64,000 nt of DNA from Aphis gossypii (taxonomy: Eukaryota; Arthropoda; Insecta; Hemiptera; Aphididae), in the NCBI RefSeq assembly GCF_020184175.1, contig NC_065531.1, positions 42,987,213-43,051,212 on the forward strand. The letters run 5' to 3'. The stretch's first letter is position 1, and each line of letters starts with the position of its first letter. The translations under genes and the position numbers were made by a program. The notes under the pieces are model-generated. The model saw only the letters and a list, made by a program, of their open reading frames with translations. It did not search any database and was not told where the DNA came from. Of the stretch, positions 26,570-39,795 are shown in pieces.

Positions 26570-29500
26570 TATTCATCCCGCCGGAAAATAGGTAGGTACG
26601 GTATAGTGTCGCGTGGGCGCGGACGTCGTACAATAACACTTAAATCGAGTGCGAATATAAAACTTTATGTGTTATGCGTGTGTATATAAATACAATATAA
26701 TGTGGACGGGGATTAATAACGCTAATAATTAGCACGGGAACACAATAAAACAGAACAAATACGCACGACGTCGGCCGTCGTTGTTCGATATATATTAAAA
26801 CGGTTTGGGTTCGAAATAATATGTATTATTGTACAAAGCCCCGAAACGATGTAATATGTATACAATACCAATACCGATCGACTACAATGGGGAGCGTTTA
26901 TATATTATTTTTCTGCTCCTATTGGAGATATCGTATGCGTACTGTTAACTGCACAGCACACATTGTGTACATCCTTTAACATCCTTTGCACACAACGAAT
27001 CTGGCAATCGGTAAATATTCGGTAATGTATATTACCATTTAATATAATAATATACCGAGTATCTAACTCTTTTATCAAAGCGCGTTCATTATTTCTAACG
27101 ATTTTAACGTTTTCGGATTTTTATTTTTATTTTACTTAGACACGTTTAATAGTTATCACAGAACTATATTTGTTTTCGTTATAATGTTTTAAGTTTATTT
27201 TATTTGTTCGAATAGCGATATAACCTACATATTATACTTTGATTTACTATTTATAAAACAGAATATATTTCAGAGTACTTCGATGTACTATAGAATAGAA
27301 TTAATTAAATTTCGGCCAAATAGTTTATAATATAACTAACAACTACATACCTACATACTACTAATAAGTAATAACTATATAATTATTCAAAGTTAAAATG
27401 AGCGTAAGGAAACGAAATAAGACTGGACCGCAAAATATTGTAGAACTTATTTAAACTTTAAATTGAAAATATACCTATACTTATAAGAAATTAACTCGTG
27501 CAAAATTTAAATTTTTACATAAAACTCAAGAATTATTCTGAACAATAAAATTATGTCCTGTTCTGCAATATTTAATTAAAAATGTATGTTTTCGTGAAAA
27601 ACAGTAAAAACCAAAAAAAAAAATTAAAACGATAAAATGTCTTTTTTCAAAAATGATTTTTTTTTTACAATGGCTTAAAAAATATATAACTTAATATAGC
27701 ATTGTTTTCAAAACGTATGTGTTAGTTTAATATAATTATAATGGCCAAATATGCGAATTAAAAGTGTAGTTGCAAGTTTATAGACATTTAACACTCACAA
27801 TATGCAAGAATAATATGTATGCATCGAAAGTTTTGAATTTTTTTAATGATATTGTATATATTATCAAGACATAGAAATGGATTTATACCGAATCAGATTA
27901 AGTCGAAACCATGTTTATTAATTATTTTTAGGTTTTTATTTTGGAGGTATTTATGTTCTATCAAATTGTTTCACTCAATACAATTTTTCACTATATATAT
28001 ATTGTATAAATCAAACGCGGTTATTTTTATTTTACAAATTGTGATTTTCAAACATCTCTGAATTTTTTGAGAAAAATGATTAATGTACTGATAAATATAA
28101 TATAAACACCCGTCAAATCATAATAGGCTACAATAATGATTTCGAATTTGATGACATCACCTTATTATCTAAAACTCATGTATTGCCGTAACATAGTTTT
28201 CCACTTTGATTTAATCGTTTCGGAAAACCCGTAAAAACCCTAAGTTTATTGATTTATAATATACAATACAAAAATACAAATGTTAATATACTCGCACGAC
28301 TGTACAACCATATCGCTGTTATATTATACCTCACGCGTGCGGAGGGCGACAAAAAGGCTTTTTAAACGCATCGCCTGTTCAACAGCAATATTGCACAAGT
28401 ATGTTTGTGTGTGTGTATGTGTGTGGAAGTAGAGCGCTAATGGACGAGCGATATGGTTTTTATTATATTATTATTTTTGTTTTAATATACCGACAAATTA
28501 CGTTCGTTCCGAGCAATTAGACTACTCCCTTCGTGACCCGACTGAAGCTCATCTGCCCTTAATTACACAACACCCCCGCCACCCGCTTTTCGCATGTATG
28601 TATATATTTTATTACCTATACTTTATACCCCGTCACTTATTTTTTTATCGTAGTATATAGGTACGCGTGTGCACGACACTCCATACTACATAGCTTATTC
28701 AGGTATAATAAGTAAGGTCGGTAATATGACTGTTGTTGTTTTTGTTGTTGTTATGTTTTTCGTTAATATGACTGCTGGCCTAACCCTGTCCGGAGCAGGT
28801 GAAAATGAATCGATGTATATTTGTTCATTAATTTATTTAAAAGAGCACACGTGAACGCAAAAAAAAATAGAGTAATTGGTTGTTATAGGTATAAGTGCAG
28901 TATTGCAGTAAATAGACACCTATATTGTATCTAATATTATAACATTTTTCTTATAAGGTGGTAAAAATATGTGTGATGAATCGTTTTGGTCTTAATTATA
29001 TAGTTTAAAATAATATATTGAAAAAAATCGATGTACACAAATTTTAATTATAAAGTAAAACTAAATTATATTTTTCGTATATTTCATTCGAATAAGTAGG
29101 TAGAATAGAACGAATCATTGAAAAATCAAAAATGTTATGTTCAAACATTAGTAAAAAAAATTAGAATAAAATATGAGAATGAATCGAAACAATGCTCGTA
29201 AATAAAAATTCTCTGACTAACTAAATAAATAATGAAGATTAGAAGCCAATTAACTATAAACAATTCGGATTCGTAAAGTAGAAATAATATTGTGATATCA
29301 TTTGGTAGCTATAACCAGAGGACAAACAAAATAAAATAAGTAGATGTATGTTGTATAAAAGATAAATAAAAACTTTTATAAGAATAAATTTTTATTACAG
29401 TTATTTTAATTAATTAATTTAAAAATTTAGATCAAAGTTAAGACTCACAACAAGAATGTTAAAATAATAACGTGGTTGAAGAAGGTTAAACATTATAGCG

Positions 29501-31748
29501 TGACTGTTTTTTTTCTAACTTCGTTGGTCGTAAATATGTTTTTTTTAAATCCACTTATTATTATACTTACTTTAATTGCAAGCTCCTACATAAAGTAGTG
29601 CTGTGCTTATTTGAGAAAATAATAAATAGGTCAATGGATTTTTGTATCGAGTTATTAATAACATACAATAATGTTACAGGGTTTCACAGGAAATATTATT
29701 ATTAAAATACACTCTAGTGAGATATTAGCAATAGATATTTCTATATTTTGATGTAAATATTATTTAATGAAGACCTTCCGCGAGAAAATAAATAATGACA
29801 GCGAATATTTTATTATAATACTACGTTTATGCGTAGTATATTATAATACAACGAAATAATTAATCACTTTATGACAATCTGAAATTGATCTAACAAATGT
29901 CAGATGAGATCCCTAAACAAAAATTAGAAATAAATAATCCGCCGAACAATTAATGATAAAATATTACAATATTGCTCATCTATAGGTTGTTGCGAGTAAA
30001 CTGAAAAATCACGCAGCTACAAAATAGTATATTATAATATCAAAGTAGTATAACGACACGTACTTGTGTTGTTAATGGTTTTTGGACTTTATGGTTGGGT
30101 ATTTGGCGCGTTAATCATGAAAATCTTAGCACGTTGAGGACGATAAGTTAAAAAAACGAAGAAGGAAAAGAAAGCTAGCAGTGCCAGGCACATGGTTGTG
30201 CACGTCTAATCATCGGCCACAGCTGACGGTTTCTCTCACGCCCTCCTTTGGCCTTTCCGTTATGGTAGATACATTTACATTATATATATAAAGACCTGCG
30301 TGTATATAGTAATAATAAACTCACGAAGCTCGATGTATCGTATTATATATATATACCTATATTTACAAAATATATATAGTCATAATACTATCGTGTAATT
30401 TTTTTTTTTTTAGCTCGTTTCGTGTGCTTTTGGTACAAAATGTGTGCCCACGTTTAAGTATATAGTATACGGTCGGTGCGGTGAAGAGTATAACAATAAC
30501 AACAAACGCAAACTTCGAGGGGTTCAACCACTCGGCGCAATAAATATTATAACGAACGCGAGCTTTGACTCTCCCTCTCTCTGTCTGTCTCTATAGGCGG
30601 CGTATAACGACTTTAACAAGTTTTCGGTTTCCAGTGTCTCTCGTCATGATATTATCTAAAGTCCTCACCCCCTCTACATCCTTTACCACCCGCCCATCAT
30701 GGTATTGCGCAACCGGTATATTATATTATAAATACTCGCATGCGACAAAGTATGACAATATAGTATTATTGTTGTTCATATATTGTATTCGGTACCTATA
30801 CATGCATAAAATAGACTCTCGACTACCGAACACGATAGCATTTCAAACGACCGCAAATTCGTCGAGAGCTTTCCTATTTCGATTATATTAGAATATAGAA
30901 TGTAATATAAGGTATGTCACATTAAATCCTACCCGAGAAATGGGGAAAGTCGTACAGCTCGTCCTTACGACTGTATATCGGTAAGAGGTACACTACACGC
31001 GCCAATGTTATTTCGATTCACGCATAGCATTACGAGTGCACTTTAAGCGAACGCCATGAACGAAACCATTCGTTCAATGAATAACTGCAACACGTCACGA
31101 TATAGGTACGTGACAACGAAATGTCGTGTTTAAGTTAGAATTTTAACATGAGTAGAAGACGACCATGATCAGGCGTATACATACGGTTAACCAAAGATAA
31201 TTTTAAATCGTTTTATAATTTATAGCAATAATAATTAATATACATATTTAATTCAAAAATTATTATTTGACTACGACGACATTATGCGTTTTGCGGTCGA
31301 ACAGCATGATGCTTGTCTAATAATTAATGTGGATCGATGTCAACCATAACATCGATATCATATTAATATATTATATTATTATAAGGTCGTAGAAAATAAA
31401 CACTATTTCCGTGAAGTTAGCATATCGCCAGTTGACGAGTTAAACGATAGACGAGGTATATCGATACTAATAATCTGTGTCTATGCGTCGAAAGCCGCAA
31501 GTTCGCTTATACAATTATATCAGGACTACTGTACAAAACCGAAAAAGGATGATTTATATTATTATTACGTATTTGCACATAGTGCACTGCAGTTTTGCAC
31601 AAACTGCATACTAAAAAAAAAAAACTGTAACACTATAGCCTAAACTACGATTGTGCAGTTATGCGATATACCTACACGCATTTATTATATTATTATTATT
31701 ATGTATAAAATAAGTCCTATGTAAGTTTATACGATTCCGATCACTTAC
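23315..31748 (-). other. Upstream region and putative long intron between alternative vnd first exons
   Basis: This is 8.4 kb without a recognised gene. It contains a TE-like word at 26041-26090 (AGTGACGTAACC followed by a T run and GGGGGAAGGG), a (CA)n repeat at 26537-26568 and a CpG-rich patch at about 30150-31150. Open frames such as 26212-26505 and 30565-30891 show no family features. If exon 31749-32158 belongs to vnd, this is intronic and a likely home of enhancers. Confidence 0.5.
26537..26568. repeat. (CA)16 microsatellite
   Basis: This is an uninterrupted run of CA dinucleotides. Confidence 0.95.
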
Positions 31749-32158
31749 CTGTCGTATCTCAAGTCGTCGTCGTACGGGTAATCTGGTGGAAGTATCTGCC
31801 AACAGCTGGTCTCGTAAGCCCCGACCGTTTGAGTCGCGCCGCCGCCGCCCCCTACGGGTTCCTGCGGGCCGAAAGGGACCAGGGCAACGCTAGTATCGGT
31901 CGGTTCGATGTGGTGGTGGTGATGTTGAAGTTGCTGTTGCTGTAGAATTATTTGCTCTTCGTGGTGCTGTTGGTCCTGCTGCTGCTGCTGCTGCAGGTGA
32001 TGGTGATGGTGCTGTTGATGGTTGTGCTGCTGCTGTTGATCGTTCATGACCGGCATAAACGTGGTCCCGTGATGGTCCTGATGATGGTTATGGTGTTGCT
32101 GTAAGACCATCGGATCGGCTCCGGTCAAGACGTCGTGTTCGTGGTGCGCGTGGTACAT
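31749..32158 (-). CDS. His/Gln-rich first coding exon, probable alternative start of vnd
   Basis: An open exon of 136 codons plus two bases starts MYHAHHEHDVL. It is dominated by His and Gln runs encoded by CAC, CAT and CAG repeats, then has a Gly run and a well-mixed segment SCWQILPPDYPYDDDLRYD before a consensus GTAAGT donor at 31748. It ends in phase 2, exactly what vnd exon 2 (17941) accepts, which would give a 459-residue isoform lacking the MSDSES exon. It could also splice into the MSDSES exon at 22633, which is in phase but has a weak acceptor, or belong to an unseen gene. The exon looks real; its assignment to vnd is inferred from strand, order and phase. Confidence 0.6.
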
Positions 32159-32813
32159 GGTCGGCGCTTCGGCAGGATTCGTGTGCGTGGCGATCGAACG
32201 GTGGTCGTGTTTGCGGTTATCGGTCGATCGGTGGTAATCGTATTTGTTTTAGTGTTTTTTTTTTCCCGATCCAAAATCAATCGATATCAATAAAGTCGAA
32301 CACACTGCGCGAGTTTGTCGCTGTGCCGTCGAACGACGCACTGAACGACCGATCCGAAACGCCGCACCGACGACGGCCGCTAAGGCGTCGTAGATAAGAC
32401 AACCTCTTATCCGCCGCACCGGATCCTCGTGGATATATCTACGTCTTGAATGTGTCTGTGTCTGTGTCTGTGTCTGTGTCTGTGTGAGTGTGTGTACACA
32501 GTGAGTATTTGTACGCATACACGCACATAAGTATACATATACGCGCGCGTGTGTGAACGCGTAGATGACACGGTTTTATTATTATTATTTTTTTATCATC
32601 GTTGAACGTCGCCAAAGGTTTTAGACATTTATTCTCTACGCCGCAACTACGACGTCACACGAAAGCGTGTAACACGAATTTTGGTTAAAAAAAAATAAAA
32701 ATATAAAAAATACTAATCAGCAGGTGCATCGGACTATATTATTTTTCGATACCTCTACGTATACCCATGTACATAGATATATAGTTGCACAGCGCCCGAG
32801 CACGTCAAAATGA
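32159..32813 (-). promoter_or_regulatory. CpG-rich region upstream of the His/Gln-rich exon
   Basis: The region is GC- and CpG-rich compared with its flanks and would contain the 5' leader and promoter of the exon at 31749-32158. A (TGTGTC)n repeat lies at 32451-32486. No core promoter element was identified. Confidence 0.4.
32451..32486. repeat. (TGTGTC)n hexanucleotide repeat
   Basis: About six tandem copies of the hexamer lie next to a GT-rich tract. Confidence 0.9.
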
Positions 32814-33095
32814 TCCAACGCGCCTCAAGCCTGTCAACGGCGGCGGTATTGTCGATGTTTACAATGCAATAATGATATGCCTACTTATACGGAGCAGTGT
32901 CACAACTATTATAGGTGTTCATCGACGGGAAAGCAAGGACACTCTATAATAATATGCCAACACAGACAAAATATCATTTTTAAATACTGCCTTGTTTGCT
33001 TTCCCGATGACACCGGACTAAAATCTAGTATAATTGCGAATTCGCGATTGATATTCAATTCCAATTATCATAATAAATTTAAAAAATTGTTTTAA
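32814..33095 (+). CDS. Possible chitin-binding type-2-like exon or fragment
   Basis: An open plus-strand stretch from just after a TGA to a TAA at 33093-33095 encodes a cysteine-rich segment, CHNYYRCSS then CQHRQNIIFKYC. Spacing of Cys-x5-Cys-x12-Cys-x10-Cys with the aromatic pair before the second Cys resembles peritrophin-A (CBM14) domains, which bind chitin in secreted insect proteins. The outer cysteines are spaced more tightly than usual, the tail after CFPDDTG has no cysteines, and no signal peptide is seen. It may be an internal or last exon of an unassembled gene, a decayed copy, or chance. Confidence 0.3.
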   Translation, partial: SNAPQACQRRRYCRCLQCNNDMPTYTEQCHNYYRCSSTGKQGHSIIICQHRQNIIFKYCLVCFPDDTGLKSSIIANSRLIFNSNYHNKFKKLF

Positions 33096-33236
33096 GTATT
33101 TCGATGTATTTATAAAAATAAGTTTAAACAAATAATAGTCTTAGCTACTGAGGTTATTTCAATCGAAAATAACAACAAATAAAAATAAAAATATTTCAAG
33201 TAAACAGTTTATTTAAATACCTTTATTTTTTTTTTT

Positions 33237-33902
33237 TTAATCATGCCGTTGGGTCTGGTTTGATTTAATTACATAAAGGTGATTGTATATTCTACCGATT
33301 AAACCTTTTGGATTCGTCAATTCCACTGGTACTAATATTTGATCTGTAAAATAAGCATAAACAATTTCACCAATGTTATTTTTTGACTATTATTATCATT
33401 TTAAGTTAAAACTAAAGTCGATTATAATTGCAATCGTTTTTCTTCCTTATTCAAAGCTAATATTAATTAAACAATCCGTTCGATGTCATATACTTACTGC
33501 AGTCATTTGAATTACTGAAATGTTTGATTTTCTTAATTATTTTTATGTAGAATATGAATATGATGATAATTGTGAAATACATGTGTAAAGTTGACTTTCT
33601 ATTCTGCTAAAACACAATAATTAGTTTTAAAATGTAATTTTATTATTTATTTTATATGGTATATTAATATAATATAATATAATATATGTATTTTTAATCG
33701 TCATTGTACGTATAACAATTTGGATTTGATTTTTTTTTTGTGGTGATATGTATACATTTATAATTTTGAAGGACAAGAAAAATTACGAGTGTAATTTACA
33801 TGCAATAAATGTATTTACCTAACAACGACAGCCTGAAAATCAGTGAAATCCAAACATGCTCGTATTTGGCACTTCTTGCACCCTCTGGTAGCCACAGCAC
33901 TG
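33237..33902 (-). CDS. Possible two-exon terminal part of an unrecognised gene
   Basis: On the minus strand, 33902-33819 follows a TTTTTTACAG acceptor and encodes VLWLPEGARSAKYEHVW then ISLIFRLSLL, ending one base into a codon at a GTAAAT donor. The segment 33343-33237 follows a TTTTACAG acceptor and continues in phase as DQILVPVELTNPKGLIG, ending QRHD and a TAA, followed at once by a long A run and AATAAA. I do not recognise the family and found no upstream exon. The splice signals and phase agree, but the frames are short, so chance is possible. Confidence 0.25.
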
Positions 33903-34929
33903 CTGTAAAAAAGTGCATACCTATAATAAAACTTCAATTAATATTTGTGAGATTTCATAACGAATTTCGGACGAATATCTTTTTGCTACTCACACTCTGT
34001 ATAATTTGGCTTTTAAAGCGTATCACCTACATAATGGCCAATCTCCGTTTCGATCGTCTATACGTCTTTACAAATAAACGAATTCGCCAATCGCGAATGA
34101 GCCGTCAAAGTGTTTGTTATTTTTGATAGATGGTTGTAATGACGTTCACGGAAAGATAAACGCGTATTTATTAATACTATCTTTTTATTTATAAAGTATT
34201 ATGTAGTGCACTATATAGTCTGATCTAGGCCTCAATAAGTCATATAAAACCTATTTGTGCGTGTGTAAGTGTGACAATACTATGACAAAAACGATAATAT
34301 AATATTATATTACAAAGTGTACACATAATATAGCTATATTGTGTACACATTTACATACCTATCGTATTATATATTAAAATAATGTTGTTATATTTGAACT
34401 ATTAAAATGGCACGACCTTGTGCCACTATAGCGTATTATCGTGTGCAATATACATACTATACTCTGCGTGCATCATCAGGGTGTGTACAAAGTATAGGAA
34501 ATCTCACAATAAATTGTGTTTAAGTCGTTCACTTTTTCGCTGTTGTAATACTTCATCGTTCTGAATATACAGTAGGTATAGGTAACGCGTCTTGCTCAAG
34601 AGTCACGTATATTATATACTTCAAAATATAACAAAAACAAACAATAAAAGGTAATGCTAGTAATTTACATATATATGTATATACGTACCTAATTCAATCG
34701 TCTGTCATACAGTATGAACGGAATACTGCTATAATAAGTATGGAACTGCAATAATTATACAAATATACATAGGTATTATTATGGGTAGGTACGGTTATTC
34801 ATGATTTAGTATTTTAGTGTATTGTGACTTTTAAGTATTTATTTGTATGTAAGTATACCTGTAGGTAAAAATTAATGAAATTTGAAGGAAATAAATAGTT
34901 ATTATCGAATGTTTGATTTTCGATTTCAG

Positions 34930-35045
34930 GTCACACAATCGCGGTTGCGGCGATAACACGCGTTGAACTCTATCTCGAAAAACAACACTCGGCGACGGCA
35001 ATCGCGGCCGAATATCGCGCCGTCAAAACGAGTAGCTCGAAATGC
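34930..35045 (+). CDS. Orphan exon-like segment, GC-rich, open, with consensus splice sites
   Basis: This 116-bp plus-strand segment lies between a pyrimidine-rich TTTCGATTTCAG acceptor and a GTAAGT donor. It is open through one frame for 38 codons (HTIAVAAITRVELYLEKQ, then HSATAIAAEYRAVKTSSSKC). It is far richer in GC than its flanks. A continuation is possible at 35250, after an ACTACAG acceptor: a Pro-rich frame that reaches a TAG at 35345-35347. No family is recognised and no start exon was found. It could equally be a non-coding RNA exon. Confidence 0.3.
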
Positions 35046-35100
35046 GTAAGTGGCTGTGCGGATAGGTACTCCACAATACGACATAATATACCTATCTACC

Positions 35101-35132
<32 letters not shown>
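35101..35132. repeat. (TAA)n microsatellite
   Basis: About ten TAA units are uninterrupted. Confidence 0.95.
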
Positions 35133-35349
35133 GCTCTATTACTCGGAGGTAGTATAATAATATTGTAAAGTGCGCGGTACAGTTGGTAGGTAAAATTGTA
35201 TAATATATTATTATGCGTGTGTGTACCTATGTGTAGTAATGCCGCCACTACAGCTACCGATCCCGACACCGCCGCCACTGCAAGTCCGGCGACCGGCACA
35301 CACGGACCGCGTAACGTCCAGACGACTGCACACGGATAAAGTGTAGATG

Positions 35350-38300
35350 GCTATAATAATAACATTATACACTTATTGCTTACGTTTTTATATAATATAC
35401 TTCCTAATAATATATTTATTTATATTAACAACGGGAACGTGTGTATATTATTATTATTTAGACCATAAAATGTCTTGTTTTATTGCGATGCGCGCAACTA
35501 ATAGTTATATACTATAATGACACGTATGAGTATACAGACGTATTATATATGTGTGTGTACTGTGTGTGTATTAGTTATTATTATAACTCTTTACGCGGTC
35601 TATGCGCGTTCACGGCAACAATAAAGACGATGAGAATAATTATTCGAATAAAGCAATAATTTTAAAACAACGACCATTATACACCCCTGCGTCAATATAT
35701 ATATTACATAATATAAAGGTATTAATCCGGTGTTATACTCACAGTATTTTTATTTTCAAAAACATTTTTATTTTTTTATTACTTGAATTCACAAACGCGT
35801 CTCGTTGCAGGTAGAACAGTGTGGAATTGAAATTTGATGACCACTTCGTCATAACATCATAATATATTATTTTTGGCCACTGCAGGTACCTATAAGTGTA
35901 CATCAATTTCTGTTAATGTCGTAAAACCATCATAACATATTAACATATAGTAGTATGGTATTATAATTTTGTACCTATTAATCACAGGACGTGTTACTGA
36001 CTGTTTTTCAGACTAAACATCATCGTCGCTGTCGCCTACGTGTTATATATATTATATGATACATCTCGTCGATGATTCTTGTTTTCAATTATGAACAGTT
36101 TTAAAAGAACCAACAGAATAATATTTATTATTCGAACGTTTTCATTTTTAATAGCTATACAGTATACTTACCTAAATATCTAAAATCTTATAATTGTATT
36201 ATTTTAAATGATAAAGTATGAAAAACAAATCCAAGTATTATCTACCATATATTATGCTTATAATATTAAAATATAGATGATTATTTTCTTTAAAAAAATA
36301 CCCTACATTATGGATTTGACTAGTGTGTGTGTACGATATAGATATTATTACACGAGTACAATAAATCCATAATACTCGTACCTATAATAGTTACATACAA
36401 TTTCACAATGGTTATTTCTATATGAAACCAAACTAAATGACTAAAACCAATAACCCCACAAACAAGAACAAAGTATTTTTTCTCTGTTGGTTAGGTATAT
36501 ATACTTATCTTAAACGTATGCCTACTATGTAATGATTGACAGAAAAAAGATTTTTAAACTAATTGCAGATTGTCTATACCTATTTGTTCGTTAGTAATAC
36601 TAATGACTACCTATAGAATATTTTATAACCCATGGTAATACCCAAGTCGTAACTCAAATGATTAAAAAATATATAATCATTTAAAAGGTAAACATAATTG
36701 CGATAAACACAAATTATCGCTACATAATTATTCCAGACTTAATGCTGCGATGGTAAAATTAGTATATCTATACAATATATTATACGTAATGTGCTCCAAC
36801 GCAGCTTTCGATGAGAAAGAAATTATTAACTTACAATAACAAAAAAAACTTACTCTAAAATTGGTTATGTGTATGTTACAGTTTAAGACATTAATGTGTA
36901 GTAATGACGTCGATGCTCGGAAAATTTTGTAATTTCTTTAAAAGTTTACAATTATTATTGAAATTCTATACATTGACAGGTCATTGACGTTGAATACATT
37001 TATAGATATTTCTAAATACCAAACGATACATGACACATATTTATAATATTATACATCCGCTTTGGTATCTGAAAAAAAAATGTTAAAATTAGCAAATAAA
37101 ATGTTCTTTGAACTCAAAGTACCTATAGTACACCAAGAAAATGTATACAAGTTTTCCATTATAATTTATTAATAATGGTTGATTCGTTAACTGTTTTATA
37201 AATTGTAAATATCTAACTCAATCGATATTATTTTAAAATTTCCACGTAATTATTAGTTCATGCATATGAAAATTAAACGTATTAACTCTTAAAAGTCAAT
37301 TTAAATTTAATTTTTAATTACAAGTAGAATATATTGAATGAATCAGCTGAATCAGCCGTAAATATATGACGTGTTGAACACTGAGACATAAGTACCTAGA
37401 TTGCGCATAGTTAACATAAATTCTTAAATTAAATAAAGCAATGAAAAAAAAAATTAAAAGCAGAGAAATAACTCTTCCCAAAACTGCAGAACAAAAATAT
37501 TGGAAAAATATAATGGAAAATTGTTGAAAAATCAAATTAAAAATAGATATGTACAATATATAAGCTAGATAGATATACAGTTTAATGAAGTGTTTATTTA
37601 TTAGTCATTGTTTACCATCTTCAGTTCATCACAGAATTAAAGCATTGGTCTTTCCTGTCTTAGCGCATGTTAATTTAGAAGGATATTTAAAACCAGTCTA
37701 AAATAATAATCAAAAAAAAAAGTTTTAAAATTATGATTTTTTTTAGTAGTCGATAATAAATAATAACTCAAGAATATGCATCGATAAAGACGAATTTTTT
37801 TCAATTCCTAAATAATCCATTCATACAATGTAATGGTAATAAAAATGGCAAAATATCATATGCATATACCCATTTATTGTTATTATTATACCTAACCAAA
37901 TACCTTAATATCTACTAGTTAAATAAATAATTATATAGTTGATCTGTTATAACTTATAATACATAATAATATTATCAATTATTGTTGTGCGAATTGCAAA
38001 TAACTCAAAATTTTCTGGTTTTTACGAGTTTTTATTTAGTAAGTTACGTACATTAACATTATGTCATCAGTTAAACAGGTATGCCATGCACTGCACAATA
38101 TGACATAATATACTAGTGTATTATATACCTATATATAAATTATAATATATATATTGTGTACAATGGTATTGTGAATTGTGTGTACATTGTAGTATTCTAC
38201 ACTGTATAACGTATACACTTCCGATGGATCGTCTAAACTAATATTTGACATCAGACTGCAAGAGTATAATAATAGGTAAATAATTATATATAAACTGTAG

Positions 38301-39795
38301 TTGTAGAAATGCTCACTTATACATCTTATAAATGTATACGTACACATGCGCCGTTCTCGCACGCATCTCGATATTATATATATAATACTATGAACTATTA
38401 AAATCATAAGTCTTTAATTGTTGTACAACCAAAGAGTGTTAAATCTTCTAAACTCAATAATATAACTATGAACTACGGGAGTACAAAAAAAAAATTGCAC
38501 TTATTTAATTATTAAACCTTTAACGTAATACCTAATTAAATAACTTAAGTGTAATAACGTAAAATTAAAAGATATAAAGTAAAATAAAACTATTTAATAA
38601 AATAATTAATAGGTATGTACTAAGTTTGTATGCAGTAGTTAACGCGTATTGAGTTAGTCCGAGAGTTTGGTGTATATAAAGGCATTTTTAATTCGCATTA
38701 AATTAATGCACATTTATTATTTAATTCAATTCGTAAAATCGGATTAACTCTTATTCCGGGATTAAGAAATGCATGTAAACGCTTTAATGCGAATTAATAT
38801 TTTAGCGGAAAATTTAAAATTTAAAATTATAAAATAATACTAGTGCGGTATAAGGTACTAATCACGTATTTTGATCATAGAATCCAAAGTATAAAACACG
38901 GAATAAAATTATTCGCATTAATTTTTAACTTTATTCAACATCTGATCTTAATATTTTTAGGTGCATATAAACCCGCTTCCTATTTTGCTAATACTCATTA
39001 ACGGTTAATAAGTAAAAGTGTGTTAACGATTTGTTAAAAATAAGTCATATATACTAGGACATAAGCAAGTATATCTGTGGAACTCTTCCCGACACTTATA
39101 TATAAGTGCTGGAGAATATAAATCACCTATCAGATATAAGTATTAAATGTACGCTACTACCTTGCTCCCAGTCAACGGAGGGTTTTCGAGGACCGAGGTG
39201 CGGTGTATATTCGTGAATTTAATCTAACCTAACCGTACTATATATTATAATATACCTATGTATTTAAGTTTTAATAATGCTATAAAATATAAATATCATG
39301 CGCCTTACCGGACTCGTAGTAGTATAGATACGTATCCGTAATGCAGTGATATAATATAAGGTGTCAAAAAAATAAAAATAAAACTCACAGAACACGTAGA
39401 TCCAGATAAATAGAACACTGTCTTGGCTTGTTCAAAAGTTGCAGTCGTTCTCAGGATATGGTGTCAAAAGATGTTACTAATGTGACTGTCGCGGATGAAC
39501 TGATAAGAAGAGACGACGTGCTCGAGTCGACAAGAGTCGCAAGAAGCCCTATTAATTCCTCTGCGTTTCCAAAGACATAGCTTTGTCCTTGGCGGCAGAG
39601 ACTCTCATTGGGCCATCCCTTATCTCTGGCGACGCACAAACAAGTCACACTTCTTGCGCCCCGTTGTCACAAACACGTTCGTTTCTATGTGACCTTGAAA
39701 TATAAATTGTCCCTTTCTTCGGCGATAAATGATGTTTATTATTTAAATTAACCGTTATTTATTTATTGTATATTTTTTAATAAATACAGTTAGGT
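35350..39795. other. Intergenic, no recognised gene
   Basis: The stretch is mostly AT-rich. An exception is 39420-39700, a more balanced patch whose frames (for example minus 39648-39451) match nothing I know. A repeated TTCGCATTAA module lies at about 38690-38935. Confidence 0.5.
38690..38935. repeat. Direct and inverted copies of a TTCGCATTAA module
   Basis: TTCGCATTAA occurs at about 38693 and 38918 in direct orientation, and as TTAATGCGAATTAA at about 38784 in inverse orientation. ATTCGCATTAAATTA recurs near 40737. The arrangement suggests remnants of a transposon with subterminal inverted repeats, but no clean ends or target duplication are visible. Confidence 0.35.

Noticed and set aside
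34470..34500. Mariner-like end word CAGGGTGTGTACAAAGTATAGG
   Set aside because: No partner inverted repeat or TA target duplication was found nearby, so one short word is not enough for a call.
39165..39235. CTAACCTAACC resembling the insect TTAGG telomere repeat
   Set aside because: Fewer than two units are present, which is expected by chance.
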